Positions 51,898 to 60,136 of a stretch of 64,000 nucleotides of DNA are shown here, piece after piece. Numbering within the stretch: the stretch's first letter is position 1; the number at the start of each line of letters is the position of its first letter. The position numbers and the translations under genes were made by a program. The notes under the pieces were generated by a model that was given only the letters and a program-made list of their open reading frames with translations, did not search any database and was not told the DNA's origin. Origin of the DNA: Prevotella sp. (GTDB lineage: Bacteria; Bacteroidota; Bacteroidia; Bacteroidales; Bacteroidaceae); NCBI GenBank assembly GCA_017619275.1, contig JAFZSR010000053.1:28836-92835 (forward strand). Direction: 5' to 3'.

Positions 51898-53355
51898 ATG
51901 ACTGGCGAGAAACCGAAGACCGACCGCCCTTCGCCCCATCCCCTCATAGCCACTATTCCCCTGGTGGTGCTCATCGGTCTGTTGGCCGTGGTGATAACGC
52001 TGTTTGGCAGCGACTCGCTGAGCGGAGGCAGCCAGGTGGCGCTGCTAATGGGCTTGGCCGTGTGCGTATTCATCTCGATGGTCTTCTATCATGTGCCTTG
52101 GAAAGCTTTCGAGCAGCAGATGACGAAGACGATGGGCGGCGTATCCATCACCGTGCTCATCCTGCTGGCAGTAGGCATGCTGTCGGGGTCGTGGATGGTG
52201 AGCGGCGTGGTGCCAACGTTAATCTATTATGGCGTACAGCTGCTGTCCCCTCAGTTCTTCCTGCTCAGCGCTTGTGTTATCTGTGCGCTGGTGTCGTTGT
52301 TGTCGGGCAGCTCATGGACCACCATCGCCACCATCGGTGTGGCGCTCTTGGGCATCAGCCATGCGCTGGGCATCAGCGAGGCATGGGCGGCGGGCGCCAT
52401 CATCTCGGGCGCCTATTTCGGCGATAAGATGTCGCCCCTGAGCGACACCACCATCCTCGCCTCGTCGACGACGGGCGTAGACCTCTTCACGCACATCCGC
52501 TATATGATGTTCACCACCACTCCAGCTTTCGTGTTGACGCTGATCATCTTCAGCATAGCAGGACTGGGACAGGGTGGCGACGATATCGTTCAGCATATAG
52601 CTCGCTATACGGAAGGACTGGATGCCACATTTAACATCTCACTTTGGACGCTCGCGGTGCCCGTGCTTACGGCGGTGCTCATCGCCCGTCGTGTGCCTTC
52701 GCTCATCGTGCTCTTCCTCTCGGCGTTGATGGCCGGCATCGTGGCAATCATCTTTCAGCCGCATATCCTCACCGAGATTGCAGCCGACAGTCAGCTGGGC
52801 AATGCAGGGGCTTTGGCAAAAGGGCTGGCCGTGACCTACTATGGCGCTACTGCCGTGGAGACGGGTTATGCCGAGTTGAACGAGCTGGTGTCGACGGGTG
52901 GCATGACGGGCATGCTCAACACCATCTGGCTCATCATCTGTGCCATGTGCTTCGGTGCCGCCATGGTGGCCAGCGGAATGATTGAGAGCATCACGCGTGT
53001 GGTCATCAGTTGGGTGCGCAGTCGCGTGGGGTTGGTGGCATCGACGGCGAGCACCGGCCTGTTTCTGAACGTCACCACGGGCGACCAGTTCATCAGCATC
53101 GTCTTGACGGCCAACATGTTTCAGAATGTCTACGAGCAGCAGGGCTATGAACCTCGTCTGCTGAGCCGCACCTGCGAGGACTCCGCCACCGTTACCAGCG
53201 TCCTTGTTCCTTGGAACACCTGCGGCATGACGCAGAGCACCGTCCTTGGCGTGCCCACCATCACCTACCTTCCTTATTGCTTCTTCAACATCCTCAGTCC
53301 GCTGATGACCATCCTCGTTGCCGCCATCGGGTGGAAGATTAAGAGAAAAGAGTAA
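51898..53355 (+). CDS. nhaC: Na+/H+ antiporter, NhaC family
   Basis: A 485-residue membrane antiporter with about 11-12 helices. NhaC-type signatures include LLSGSSWTTIATIGVALLG, the acidic helix with GAYFGDKMSPLSDTTILAS and the later TGDQFISIVL and SVLVPWNTCGM. It exports sodium in exchange for protons and helps keep pH and Na balance, which may connect to the Na or proton gradient made by the nuo complex further on. Length and motifs look intact. An inverted repeat GAATTATA/TATAATTC (53399-53423) lies between this gene and the convergent restriction gene. Confidence 0.93.
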   Translation: MTGEKPKTDRPSPHPLIATIPLVVLIGLLAVVITLFGSDSLSGGSQVALLMGLAVCVFISMVFYHVPWKAFEQQMTKTMGGVSITVLILLAVGMLSGSWMVSGVVPTLIYYGVQLLSPQFFLLSACVICALVSLLSGSSWTTIATIGVALLGISHALGISEAWAAGAIISGAYFGDKMSPLSDTTILASSTTGVDLFTHIRYMMFTTTPAFVLTLIIFSIAGLGQGGDDIVQHIARYTEGLDATFNISLWTLAVPVLTAVLIARRVPSLIVLFLSALMAGIVAIIFQPHILTEIAADSQLGNAGALAKGLAVTYYGATAVETGYAELNELVSTGGMTGMLNTIWLIICAMCFGAAMVASGMIESITRVVISWVRSRVGLVASTASTGLFLNVTTGDQFISIVLTANMFQNVYEQQGYEPRLLSRTCEDSATVTSVLVPWNTCGMTQSTVLGVPTITYLPYCFFNILSPLMTILVAAIGWKIKRKE

Positions 53356-53414
53356 AAACATCCCCCTAGCTTGACCGAAGGGCTGCGCATAGTTTTGGGA
53401 ATTATAAGAACAAG

Positions 53415-56339
53415 CTATAATTCTTTTGTCTTTTCCTTATACAGCTTAAACAACTCGGCTACGCACTGGCTTTCAGTGAAGGAACTCTTGACGGGGAAGC
53501 CGTAGGCTTGCATCACGGCGCGGTCGTTTTCTTGATGGGCGCGACGCAATTCGGGCGGCATAAAAGTGTCATCGTAGAGGTCAGCCAAAGTGCTTTCAGG
53601 ATTCTTTGCTCGTGCATCAAGGATAGCCTGAGCAGTCTGCGTTATCTTCTGCCGCTGTTCTTCGGTCGGTGAAGGCCAAGGGAAGTTGTTATAAACATTG
53701 CTTGCAGAATACTGATAGTCGCTTTTCATTCTTCCACATACTGCACGCATCCAAGCCATGTGGACATTGGAAATCATAATGCCAAAATCGTAAACAGAGG
53801 CATCGGGAACAATGAGAGCACTACCGTTAATGATGGTTTCAGGCGAGACAAAGGCTATTGGGATGTAACGACGACGTTCAGACGAAACCTTTGGAACTAC
53901 AAGCATATTTGTAGTCGGCTGTCGGATCTCTCCGAAAAGGTATGGTGTTTCGGCCAGCTTCAATGTCTGTGGACGGTTACTGTTCTCACGGAAAAGTTTA
54001 GTCTTTTGAACGCGCTCTGAGATAAACTTTGACTGTCTCATGTCAGCTGGAGCTATTCCTTTAAGCCAAAGGCACCAGCGCTCTTTGTTCTTTATGATTT
54101 CATCACCACCGGCATACTTGCGCACAAAGCGGGCATTATCTGGCGATTCACGAAGAAGCGCATCAACTTCTTCACGATTGAGTATTAGGTTTCCGTCATC
54201 AATAGGCATGCTGCCATACATCATCTGGGGAACATTGAAGACGGGTTTTTCTCGTTTGTCTATGAAAATGGGGGCACCCTCTACGAGATAGGGATTTATT
54301 TCCTTCACCTCTTTAATAGCCTTACCGTCAAAAATGTATTTCTTGCCATCATAGTCTTTACTTGAAAAACCAATTATAACACAATGTACATGTGCCTTCT
54401 CTGTCGCTTCGCTGTCCCATCGGAAGGTACGATGGGCAAATATAATGTTAATTCCTGCTTTGAACAGTTCACGCCAAAGGATTGGCACCTGCTCTCCTTG
54501 GGTTATTGAATTGGTAGAGACAAATGCTACTTTCGTTTGGTTATTCCTAATCGTATTGAGGGCTTTCTTGTACCATCCTGCTACATAGTCAATATTTCCA
54601 ATACCTTTTGCTTTACAATCAAACAGCTTCAGCAAGTCCTCTTTTTGCTCTTTGCTCTGTTCTTTTTTTCCTACAAACGGTGGATTTCCTATGATATAGT
54701 CAAAGTGAACCTGATACCGTTTTGTTTCGGATCTGGTATCACCATCGAAATGCTTTGTAACGACATTCAGCTCGTCAAATTCTACAACAGGCTCACTGGC
54801 CATCATAGGTTTTGGCTCAACAATCAAGTGAACATTATTCGCATAGATGGTGGGAACGTCCGTTTTTATCTCAATAATATCCCAATCCATCTGTAAGGCA
54901 TTCCCCTCACGAATGTTATGATAGCTCTTCAGCGGCAAGAAATCAATGTCACGTCTGCTAATCTTCTCTGTTTCTCGTAACATCTGAGCCTCGGAAATCC
55001 AAAGGGCAGTGGTGGCAACCGTTACGGCAAAGTCGTTAATCTCAATGCCATAGAACTGCTGAATGCTTACTTTGATGGGATTTACTTCTTCAAAGCCAAG
55101 GAATGCTTGGCCATGATAGCGTTCACGGATTGCCTCATTTTCTAATCGGCGCAAAGAAAGGTATGTCTCGGTGAGGAAATTGCCAGAGCCACAAGCAGGG
55201 TCAAGGAATGTGAGTGAGGCCAACCGATCTTGATAGACATCGAGTTTCTTTTGTCGCTGACGTTCTACCTTTTCCTCTAATATCTCGTCAAGTTCGTGAC
55301 GAAGGTCATTCAAGAAGAGTGGGTCAATGACCTTGTGAATGTTTTCGATTGACGTGTAGTGCATACCACCGCTACGGCGCGTCTCAGGGTTCAGTGTGCT
55401 TTCGAATACTGCACCGAAGATGGTAGGCGATATTTCCGACCAGTCGAAGTCGAGACTGGCATTTTGAAGAAGTGTTGTTTTTAGTTCTTCGGTAAACTGA
55501 GGGATTTCTATTTCTTCTTCAAACAATCCTCCGTTGGTATAAGGAAAGGCTTTCAAATCGTCTTTCAGGTATTTGCTGCGTTTCTCAACAGGCGTATTCA
55601 GCACCTCAAATAGGTCACGCAAGGCACGGCGCATGTCCTCGGCTTCATATCGCACAAGGAAATCGTGGAATTGGTCGTGCGTGAAAATCCCTGCATCCTC
55701 CGCATAAAGACAGAACACAATGCGGACGCAAAGAATATTTAGCCAGCGGAGTGCTTCGGGTGAATTGTCGTCGTATTGCTTTAGCAGTGCCTCGTAAATC
55801 TTTCCGACAATCTCACCAGCCTTCATTGAAACCTGCATCTCCTTGCTCAGATGTTCGTTCTTGGCATCAACAAGGAACATGAGGCGGTAATACTCTTTTC
55901 CCAAGTTCTCCAAAAGTATCTGCTCAGGCTCACCGTTGGGTTGTTCCATATCATAGACCAGGAACTCGGAAAAGTTGCAGGTGACTATCCAACGTGGATG
56001 CTCTGACACCGGCAGACTGACTACATAGCGACGGGCTTGCAGGAAAGGATTCAGCAAAGAACCATCACTTTGACGGATGCCAGCCCGCAAGTCCTTGCCT
56101 AACGATTTCTGCTCAATCAGGACTTTGGTCGAACGGATGCGCCCATCTATGAAGTTGGAGGCATCCACCATGCGATGGTCTTCAAAAGTGATAAATCCAT
56201 TCGAAGGCGTTTCTATGCCAAAGACATTCGACAGCAAGTCAATCCAGAAAGGTTGTGATTCGCCCCTTTCATATCCTCTGCCTTTCCAACGCTCTGCAAA
56301 TTCAGCAGCCGACAACGCTATTTGCTTCTCAGTCTTCAT
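53415..56339 (-). CDS. MmeI-like (type IIL/IIG) fused restriction-modification enzyme
   Basis: A single 974-residue polypeptide combining restriction, methylation and recognition. The N-terminal nuclease motif is IDGRIRSTKVLIEQKSLGKD (Asp followed by E-Q-K) at about 65-84. A helical connector leads to the methyltransferase with DPACGSGNFL at about 380 and NPPFVGKKE at about 551, then a target-recognition domain (FVSPETIINGSALIVPDASV) and a C-terminal helical domain ending MPPELRRAHQENDRAVMQAY. The order matches MmeI_N, helicase-like spacer, Mtase, TRD and C-terminal domains. It is AT-richer than its neighbours and flanked by an AT-rich repeat and an orphan MNT gene, which suggests a transferred island. 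Methylation would protect one strand only, as in MmeI. Confidence 0.9.
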   Translation of the reverse strand: MKTEKQIALSAAEFAERWKGRGYERGESQPFWIDLLSNVFGIETPSNGFITFEDHRMVDASNFIDGRIRSTKVLIEQKSLGKDLRAGIRQSDGSLLNPFLQARRYVVSLPVSEHPRWIVTCNFSEFLVYDMEQPNGEPEQILLENLGKEYYRLMFLVDAKNEHLSKEMQVSMKAGEIVGKIYEALLKQYDDNSPEALRWLNILCVRIVFCLYAEDAGIFTHDQFHDFLVRYEAEDMRRALRDLFEVLNTPVEKRSKYLKDDLKAFPYTNGGLFEEEIEIPQFTEELKTTLLQNASLDFDWSEISPTIFGAVFESTLNPETRRSGGMHYTSIENIHKVIDPLFLNDLRHELDEILEEKVERQRQKKLDVYQDRLASLTFLDPACGSGNFLTETYLSLRRLENEAIRERYHGQAFLGFEEVNPIKVSIQQFYGIEINDFAVTVATTALWISEAQMLRETEKISRRDIDFLPLKSYHNIREGNALQMDWDIIEIKTDVPTIYANNVHLIVEPKPMMASEPVVEFDELNVVTKHFDGDTRSETKRYQVHFDYIIGNPPFVGKKEQSKEQKEDLLKLFDCKAKGIGNIDYVAGWYKKALNTIRNNQTKVAFVSTNSITQGEQVPILWRELFKAGINIIFAHRTFRWDSEATEKAHVHCVIIGFSSKDYDGKKYIFDGKAIKEVKEINPYLVEGAPIFIDKREKPVFNVPQMMYGSMPIDDGNLILNREEVDALLRESPDNARFVRKYAGGDEIIKNKERWCLWLKGIAPADMRQSKFISERVQKTKLFRENSNRPQTLKLAETPYLFGEIRQPTTNMLVVPKVSSERRRYIPIAFVSPETIINGSALIVPDASVYDFGIMISNVHMAWMRAVCGRMKSDYQYSASNVYNNFPWPSPTEEQRQKITQTAQAILDARAKNPESTLADLYDDTFMPPELRRAHQENDRAVMQAYGFPVKSSFTESQCVAELFKLYKEKTKEL

Positions 56340-56369
56340 CTCTTTTCCTTTAGGTTTTCAATGATGGTG

Positions 56370-56377
56370 CAAATTTA
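56370..56377 (-). promoter_or_regulatory. Promoter -7 box of the MmeI-like gene
   Basis: Minus-strand TAAATTTG (complement of CAAATTTA), 31 bp upstream of the start. No clear -33 box. The 350-bp gap behind it holds the dispersed repeat and a small ATGCA/TGCAT hairpin, but no gene. Confidence 0.5.
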
Positions 56378-56621
56378 GTCATTTTTATTGAGTATTTGTT
56401 GTGTCAGGACAAAAAATCGCTAAATCTCAATCGTTTTTGTTGAAATGGGTTATTACCTGCACATCATTTCAAGATTTATGTTCATCACCTTATGGAACCG
56501 CTCGCTGGCCTTATTCCTTTTTAGCTTCGTTAGTCAATTTTGAGCATGAGGTGCGAAATGAATTATTATGCAATTAGAACTGCATAAATGTGCATTTTTT
56601 TGAATGGAGGCACCCCTTCAG

Positions 56622-56684
56622 AAAAAAGCGTTACCAAATTTCAAAAAGTCGTTAACTTTTGAAAAAATCTTAACGACTTTTTGG
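56622..56684. repeat. Dispersed AT-rich repeat, copy 4 (inverted)
   Basis: On the minus strand it reads AAATTTGGTAACGCTTTTTT, the family core. It also carries a 13-bp inverted repeat: AAAAAGTCGTTAA from 56644 and TTAACGACTTTTT ending at 56682. Related to 13136-13202, 13491-13534 and 40471-40540. Confidence 0.68.
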
Positions 56685-56729
56685 GGGATACTGCCACCAC
56701 GCAAAAAATGCATAAAAATTCAAATCTCT

Positions 56730-57023
56730 TCAGTAGACTCGAATTCCATACTTTAGGATTTGTTGTTTGAATAGAGGGTTCATACGCTCTCTCATGCGAA
56801 CTACATCAACGTTGCAGCCCAATAGCTCCTCTAAGTAGACTTTTATTCCAGCTTGCTTGAATAGGTTGGGAACCATCTCTACACATATATCGACGTCGCT
56901 GCCTTCATGCTGCTGACCTTTGGCCAAAGAGCCAAAGAGCATCATGGAGTGGACGCCGTAATGCTCGTCAAGATACTGGCGAGTAGAACGAAGCTTCTCT
57001 ATGGTCTCGTTTCTGTCTAACAT
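56730..57023 (-). CDS. MNT-type minimal nucleotidyltransferase
   Basis: A 97-residue nucleotidyltransferase with the motif MLFGSLAKGQQHEGSDVDIC (G-S then D-x-D), followed by a third acidic position in NVDVVR. Members of this MntA class normally pair with a HEPN toxin, which they neutralise by adenylylation. No HEPN-like ORF is seen within 300 bp on either side, so the gene appears orphaned, or its partner is unlinked. A -7 box (complement of CAAAGATA, 57034-57041) lies 11 bp upstream, giving an almost leaderless mRNA. It sits between the MmeI-like gene and nuoN. Confidence 0.85.
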   Translation of the reverse strand: MLDRNETIEKLRSTRQYLDEHYGVHSMMLFGSLAKGQQHEGSDVDICVEMVPNLFKQAGIKVYLEELLGCNVDVVRMRERMNPLFKQQILKYGIRVY

Positions 57024-57050
57024 AATCTGTTTGCAAAGATAAAAAGAAAA

Positions 57051-57073
57051 GCCGAAAGCGCAAAACTTTCGGC
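57051..57073 (-). terminator. Terminator of the nuo operon
   Basis: GCCGAAAG (57051-57058) pairs with CTTTCGGC (57066-57073). Read on the minus strand, TTTTCTTTTT follows the stem. The stem matches the secA terminator closely. Confidence 0.8.
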
Positions 57074-57109
57074 CTTTTTTTTCAAAGATTTGTCTGTGTC
57101 AGTCCGTGA

Positions 57110-58549
57110 CTACATCCCTGCTGCATTGGCAATCCACTGGTAGATGCAGGAGCATACACCGAAGAGGACGATGCCAATGGTGCAGATGGTCAGCGATGCG
57201 TTGATGGCGCGGCCATGGGCAAAGGTGGGTAGGGGATGCTCCTCCTGCTTGATATACATGGCCTTGACGATGAGCAGGTAGTAGTACAAGCTCACCACCG
57301 TGTTGACCAGAGCTACGAACACCACAAAGTAGGGCCAGAAGGGCGCGCCGTCTTGTCCGTCAACGCCAGCCATGAACACGAAGAACTTCGAGAACATACC
57401 GGCAAACGGAGGAATACCAGCCAGCGAGAAGAGGGCGATGGTCATGATGAACGCCAGCTTCGGGTTGGTCTGATAGAGTCCGTTGTAGGCGCTCATCTGC
57501 GTGCCAGCTCCTGCGCGGTGCTCCACGGCGCTGATGACGGAGAAGACCGACATGTTGGCCACGACATAGACAAGGACGTAGAACGTCAGGGCGGTCTGCG
57601 AGGCGGCGGGATTGGCACCGATGACGGCCAGCATGATATAACCGGCCTGTGAGATACTGGAGAAGGCCATAAATCGCTTCAGCTCCGTCTGGCGGATAGC
57701 CATCAGGTTACCGATGGTGATGGTGAGCATGATGACCACCCAGAGCAGGGGCTGCCAATAGTTGACCATCGAGCCAAACACCTTCACCAGGATGATGGCC
57801 AGCGTCAGCGTAGCGGCTCCCTTCGAGACAACGGAGAGATAACCGGTGACGGGCGTCGGGGCTCCCTGATAGGTGTCGGCCGTCCAGAAGTGGAAGGGCA
57901 CGAGGGAGATCTTGAAGCCCAGTCCGCTGAAGAAGAACACCATGCCAATGATGGCTAAGGGGCTGGCGGTGATGGCTGCGGCCACATTGTCGAAATACAG
58001 TGAGCCGGTGGCAGCGTAGATGAACGAGATGCCGAAGAGCATCACGCCGCTGCTGAACGTAGCGATGAGCACATACTTGGCGGCTGCCTCGGCGCTGTCC
58101 TTCTTTTTCTTGTCGAAGGCCACGAGGCATGCCATGGGCACGGAGGCCATCTCCAGTCCGAGGAAGAACATAAGGAACGAGCCGGCGCTGAGCATCATGT
58201 ACATGCCGAGCAGGGTAGAGAGCAGCAGCATGTAGTACTCGCCTGTGTAGCGCTTGTTTGTTTCAAGCCATGCCTGCGACATCACCACGACAATGAACGT
58301 TCCGGCGGTGAGGATGACCTTCATCACGTTAACGATGGGCGAGGTGACATAGATGCCGCCGAAGGCTTCGGCAGGCTCGGCCAGGAAGCAGGGCACCAGC
58401 TGGCAGAGCAGCAAGGCACCTGTGAGTACACCCAGCGTAGCGTTCTTGCGCTCGCTCTTGTGTAATGCAAAGTCGGCACAGAACACAATCACTAAAGCCA
58501 ACACTAAAGTTGCTTCAGGAATCATATTTAAGAATTGACTGTAATTCAT
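57110..58549 (-). CDS. nuoN: NADH-quinone oxidoreductase subunit N
   Basis: Proton-pumping membrane subunit of complex I, 479 residues with about 14 helices. Antiporter-like signatures include a Glu-bearing FFLGLEMASVPM, the Lys-bearing GLGFKISLVPFHFW and the later FMAFSSISQAGYIML. It is the last gene of the nuo operon, 18 bp after nuoM, with a terminator 37 bp downstream of the stop. In Bacteroidetes the peripheral arm lacks nuoE-F-G, so the electron donor is probably not NADH directly. Confidence 0.96.
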   Translation of the reverse strand: MNYSQFLNMIPEATLVLALVIVFCADFALHKSERKNATLGVLTGALLLCQLVPCFLAEPAEAFGGIYVTSPIVNVMKVILTAGTFIVVVMSQAWLETNKRYTGEYYMLLLSTLLGMYMMLSAGSFLMFFLGLEMASVPMACLVAFDKKKKDSAEAAAKYVLIATFSSGVMLFGISFIYAATGSLYFDNVAAAITASPLAIIGMVFFFSGLGFKISLVPFHFWTADTYQGAPTPVTGYLSVVSKGAATLTLAIILVKVFGSMVNYWQPLLWVVIMLTITIGNLMAIRQTELKRFMAFSSISQAGYIMLAVIGANPAASQTALTFYVLVYVVANMSVFSVISAVEHRAGAGTQMSAYNGLYQTNPKLAFIMTIALFSLAGIPPFAGMFSKFFVFMAGVDGQDGAPFWPYFVVFVALVNTVVSLYYYLLIVKAMYIKQEEHPLPTFAHGRAINASLTICTIGIVLFGVCSCIYQWIANAAGM

Positions 58550-58567
58550 ATCTTTGTCCTCCTTACT

Positions 58568-60091
58568 TTACATGACACCAATTGATTGTAGAATGCTGCC
58601 TGCGCTGGGGTTGATGACATTGCTCACCCAGAAGGGGAAGGTGCCAAGGCCAGCAACGCAGAAGATGAGGCAGATGACGGCGACGCGCTCGTCCCATGTG
58701 GCATCGGTCAGCTCCAGGTAGTGCTTGTTCTCCACCTCACCGTAGAGGATTTTTCCTACAACGCGCAAGATGTAGACGGCGGTGATGACGATAGAGGCAC
58801 AGGCGATGATGGTGGCCACCATGCGGAACGAGGTGTTCGGGTCGCCAGCCACGGGGTCGGCACCGAAGGCTCCCACGAAGATGGTCATCTCGGCAATGAA
58901 GCCCGAGAAGCCCGGCAAACCGAGGTTAGCCAAACCTGCGATGACATAGCCCACGGCCAGGAACGGCATAATCTTCATCAGGCCGGCCAGCTCGCGGATG
59001 TCGCGGGTGTGGGTGCGTCCGTAAATCATACCGATGAGGGCGAAGAAGAGGGCCGTCATCAATCCGTGGGAGAGCATCTGCAGGATGGCACCCGTGGCGG
59101 CCGTCTGGTTCATCATCAGGATGGCGAAGAGCACCAGGCCGCAGTGGCTCACCGACGAGTAGGCGTTGATGTACTTCAGGTCGGTCTGCACGCAAGCGGA
59201 GAAGGCTCCGTAGACCACGCTGATGGTGGTGAGGATGATAAAGATCCACGACAGCTGCTGAGCAGCGTCAGGGAGCAGATACATGGCTACGCGGAAGCAG
59301 CCATAGCCTCCGAGCTTCATCAGCACACCGGCATGGAGCATCGACACGGCGGTAGGCGCTGAGGCGTGACCGTCGGGGCTCCATGTGTGGAACGGGAACA
59401 GGGCGCCCAGCACACCGAAACCGATGAAGATGAAGGGGAAGAAGGCATTCTGTATGCCCACGGGAATGGCGTGCGACGTGGCGGCAATCTCGTTGACGTT
59501 CATTGTGAACGTGCCGCTGTAGACACCGTTGAAGTAGTAGATGCCCAGGATGCCGAGGATGAGCAGGGCCGAGCCGCCCATCAGCATCAGCGTGAGCTTC
59601 ATGGCCGAATACTCCTTATGGCCTGAGCCCCATACGCCAATGAGCAGGTACATGGGGATGAGGGCCACCTCGTAGAACATGAACATGGTGAACATGTCGG
59701 TGCAGATGAAGAAGCCGAACACACCCGTCGACAGCAGGGTGAACCAAAGGAAGTACTCCTTGGTGAGGGGCTTCAGCTTCCACGAGGCGAAGGTGCCGGT
59801 GAAGACGATGATGCTCGACAGCAGCAGCATGACCACGCTGATGCCGTCGACGCCCACGGCATACTTGATGTTGAGCGGTTTGAACCAGTCGATGCTGGCC
59901 GTGAGCAGCATCTCGTCGGTGTTGCCACCAGAGCGCTGCTGGATGAACCAGATGGTGAGCCACACGCTGAGTGCCAACAGACACGATGATCCGGCTACCA
60001 TCACACCACGCACCTGATTAAGATTCTTGGCAAGCCACAATCCCAAAAGCATCAGGGCGGGAATCAAAACGAATAATGATAATATATTCAT
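58568..60091 (-). CDS. nuoM: NADH-quinone oxidoreductase subunit M
   Basis: Proton-pumping membrane subunit, 507 residues. Recognised by the FMFYEVALIPMYLLIG helix with the key Glu, the Lys-containing FGVLGALFPFHTWSPDGHASAPTA region and KYINAYSSVSHCGLVLF. It lies between nuoL and nuoN. The 42-bp gap to nuoL carries in-frame stop codons every 9 bases after the nuoL stop. Confidence 0.96.
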   Translation of the reverse strand: MNILSLFVLIPALMLLGLWLAKNLNQVRGVMVAGSSCLLALSVWLTIWFIQQRSGGNTDEMLLTASIDWFKPLNIKYAVGVDGISVVMLLLSSIIVFTGTFASWKLKPLTKEYFLWFTLLSTGVFGFFICTDMFTMFMFYEVALIPMYLLIGVWGSGHKEYSAMKLTLMLMGGSALLILGILGIYYFNGVYSGTFTMNVNEIAATSHAIPVGIQNAFFPFIFIGFGVLGALFPFHTWSPDGHASAPTAVSMLHAGVLMKLGGYGCFRVAMYLLPDAAQQLSWIFIILTTISVVYGAFSACVQTDLKYINAYSSVSHCGLVLFAILMMNQTAATGAILQMLSHGLMTALFFALIGMIYGRTHTRDIRELAGLMKIMPFLAVGYVIAGLANLGLPGFSGFIAEMTIFVGAFGADPVAGDPNTSFRMVATIIACASIVITAVYILRVVGKILYGEVENKHYLELTDATWDERVAVICLIFCVAGLGTFPFWVSNVINPSAGSILQSIGVM

Positions 60092-60106
60092 AAGTATATT
60101 CCTTTC

Positions 60107-60136
60107 TTATAGTTGCTATATGCGCTATAGATACTA
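60107..60136 (-). repeat. 9-bp stop-codon ladder after nuoL
   Basis: On the minus strand the nuoL stop TAG (60134-60136) is followed, in frame and every 9 bases, by TAG (60125-60127), TAG (60116-60118) and TAA (60107-60109). The 9-bp unit is TAG-T/C/C-A-x-CTA-like. A longer array follows nuoH at 63524-63580. Confidence 0.75.
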
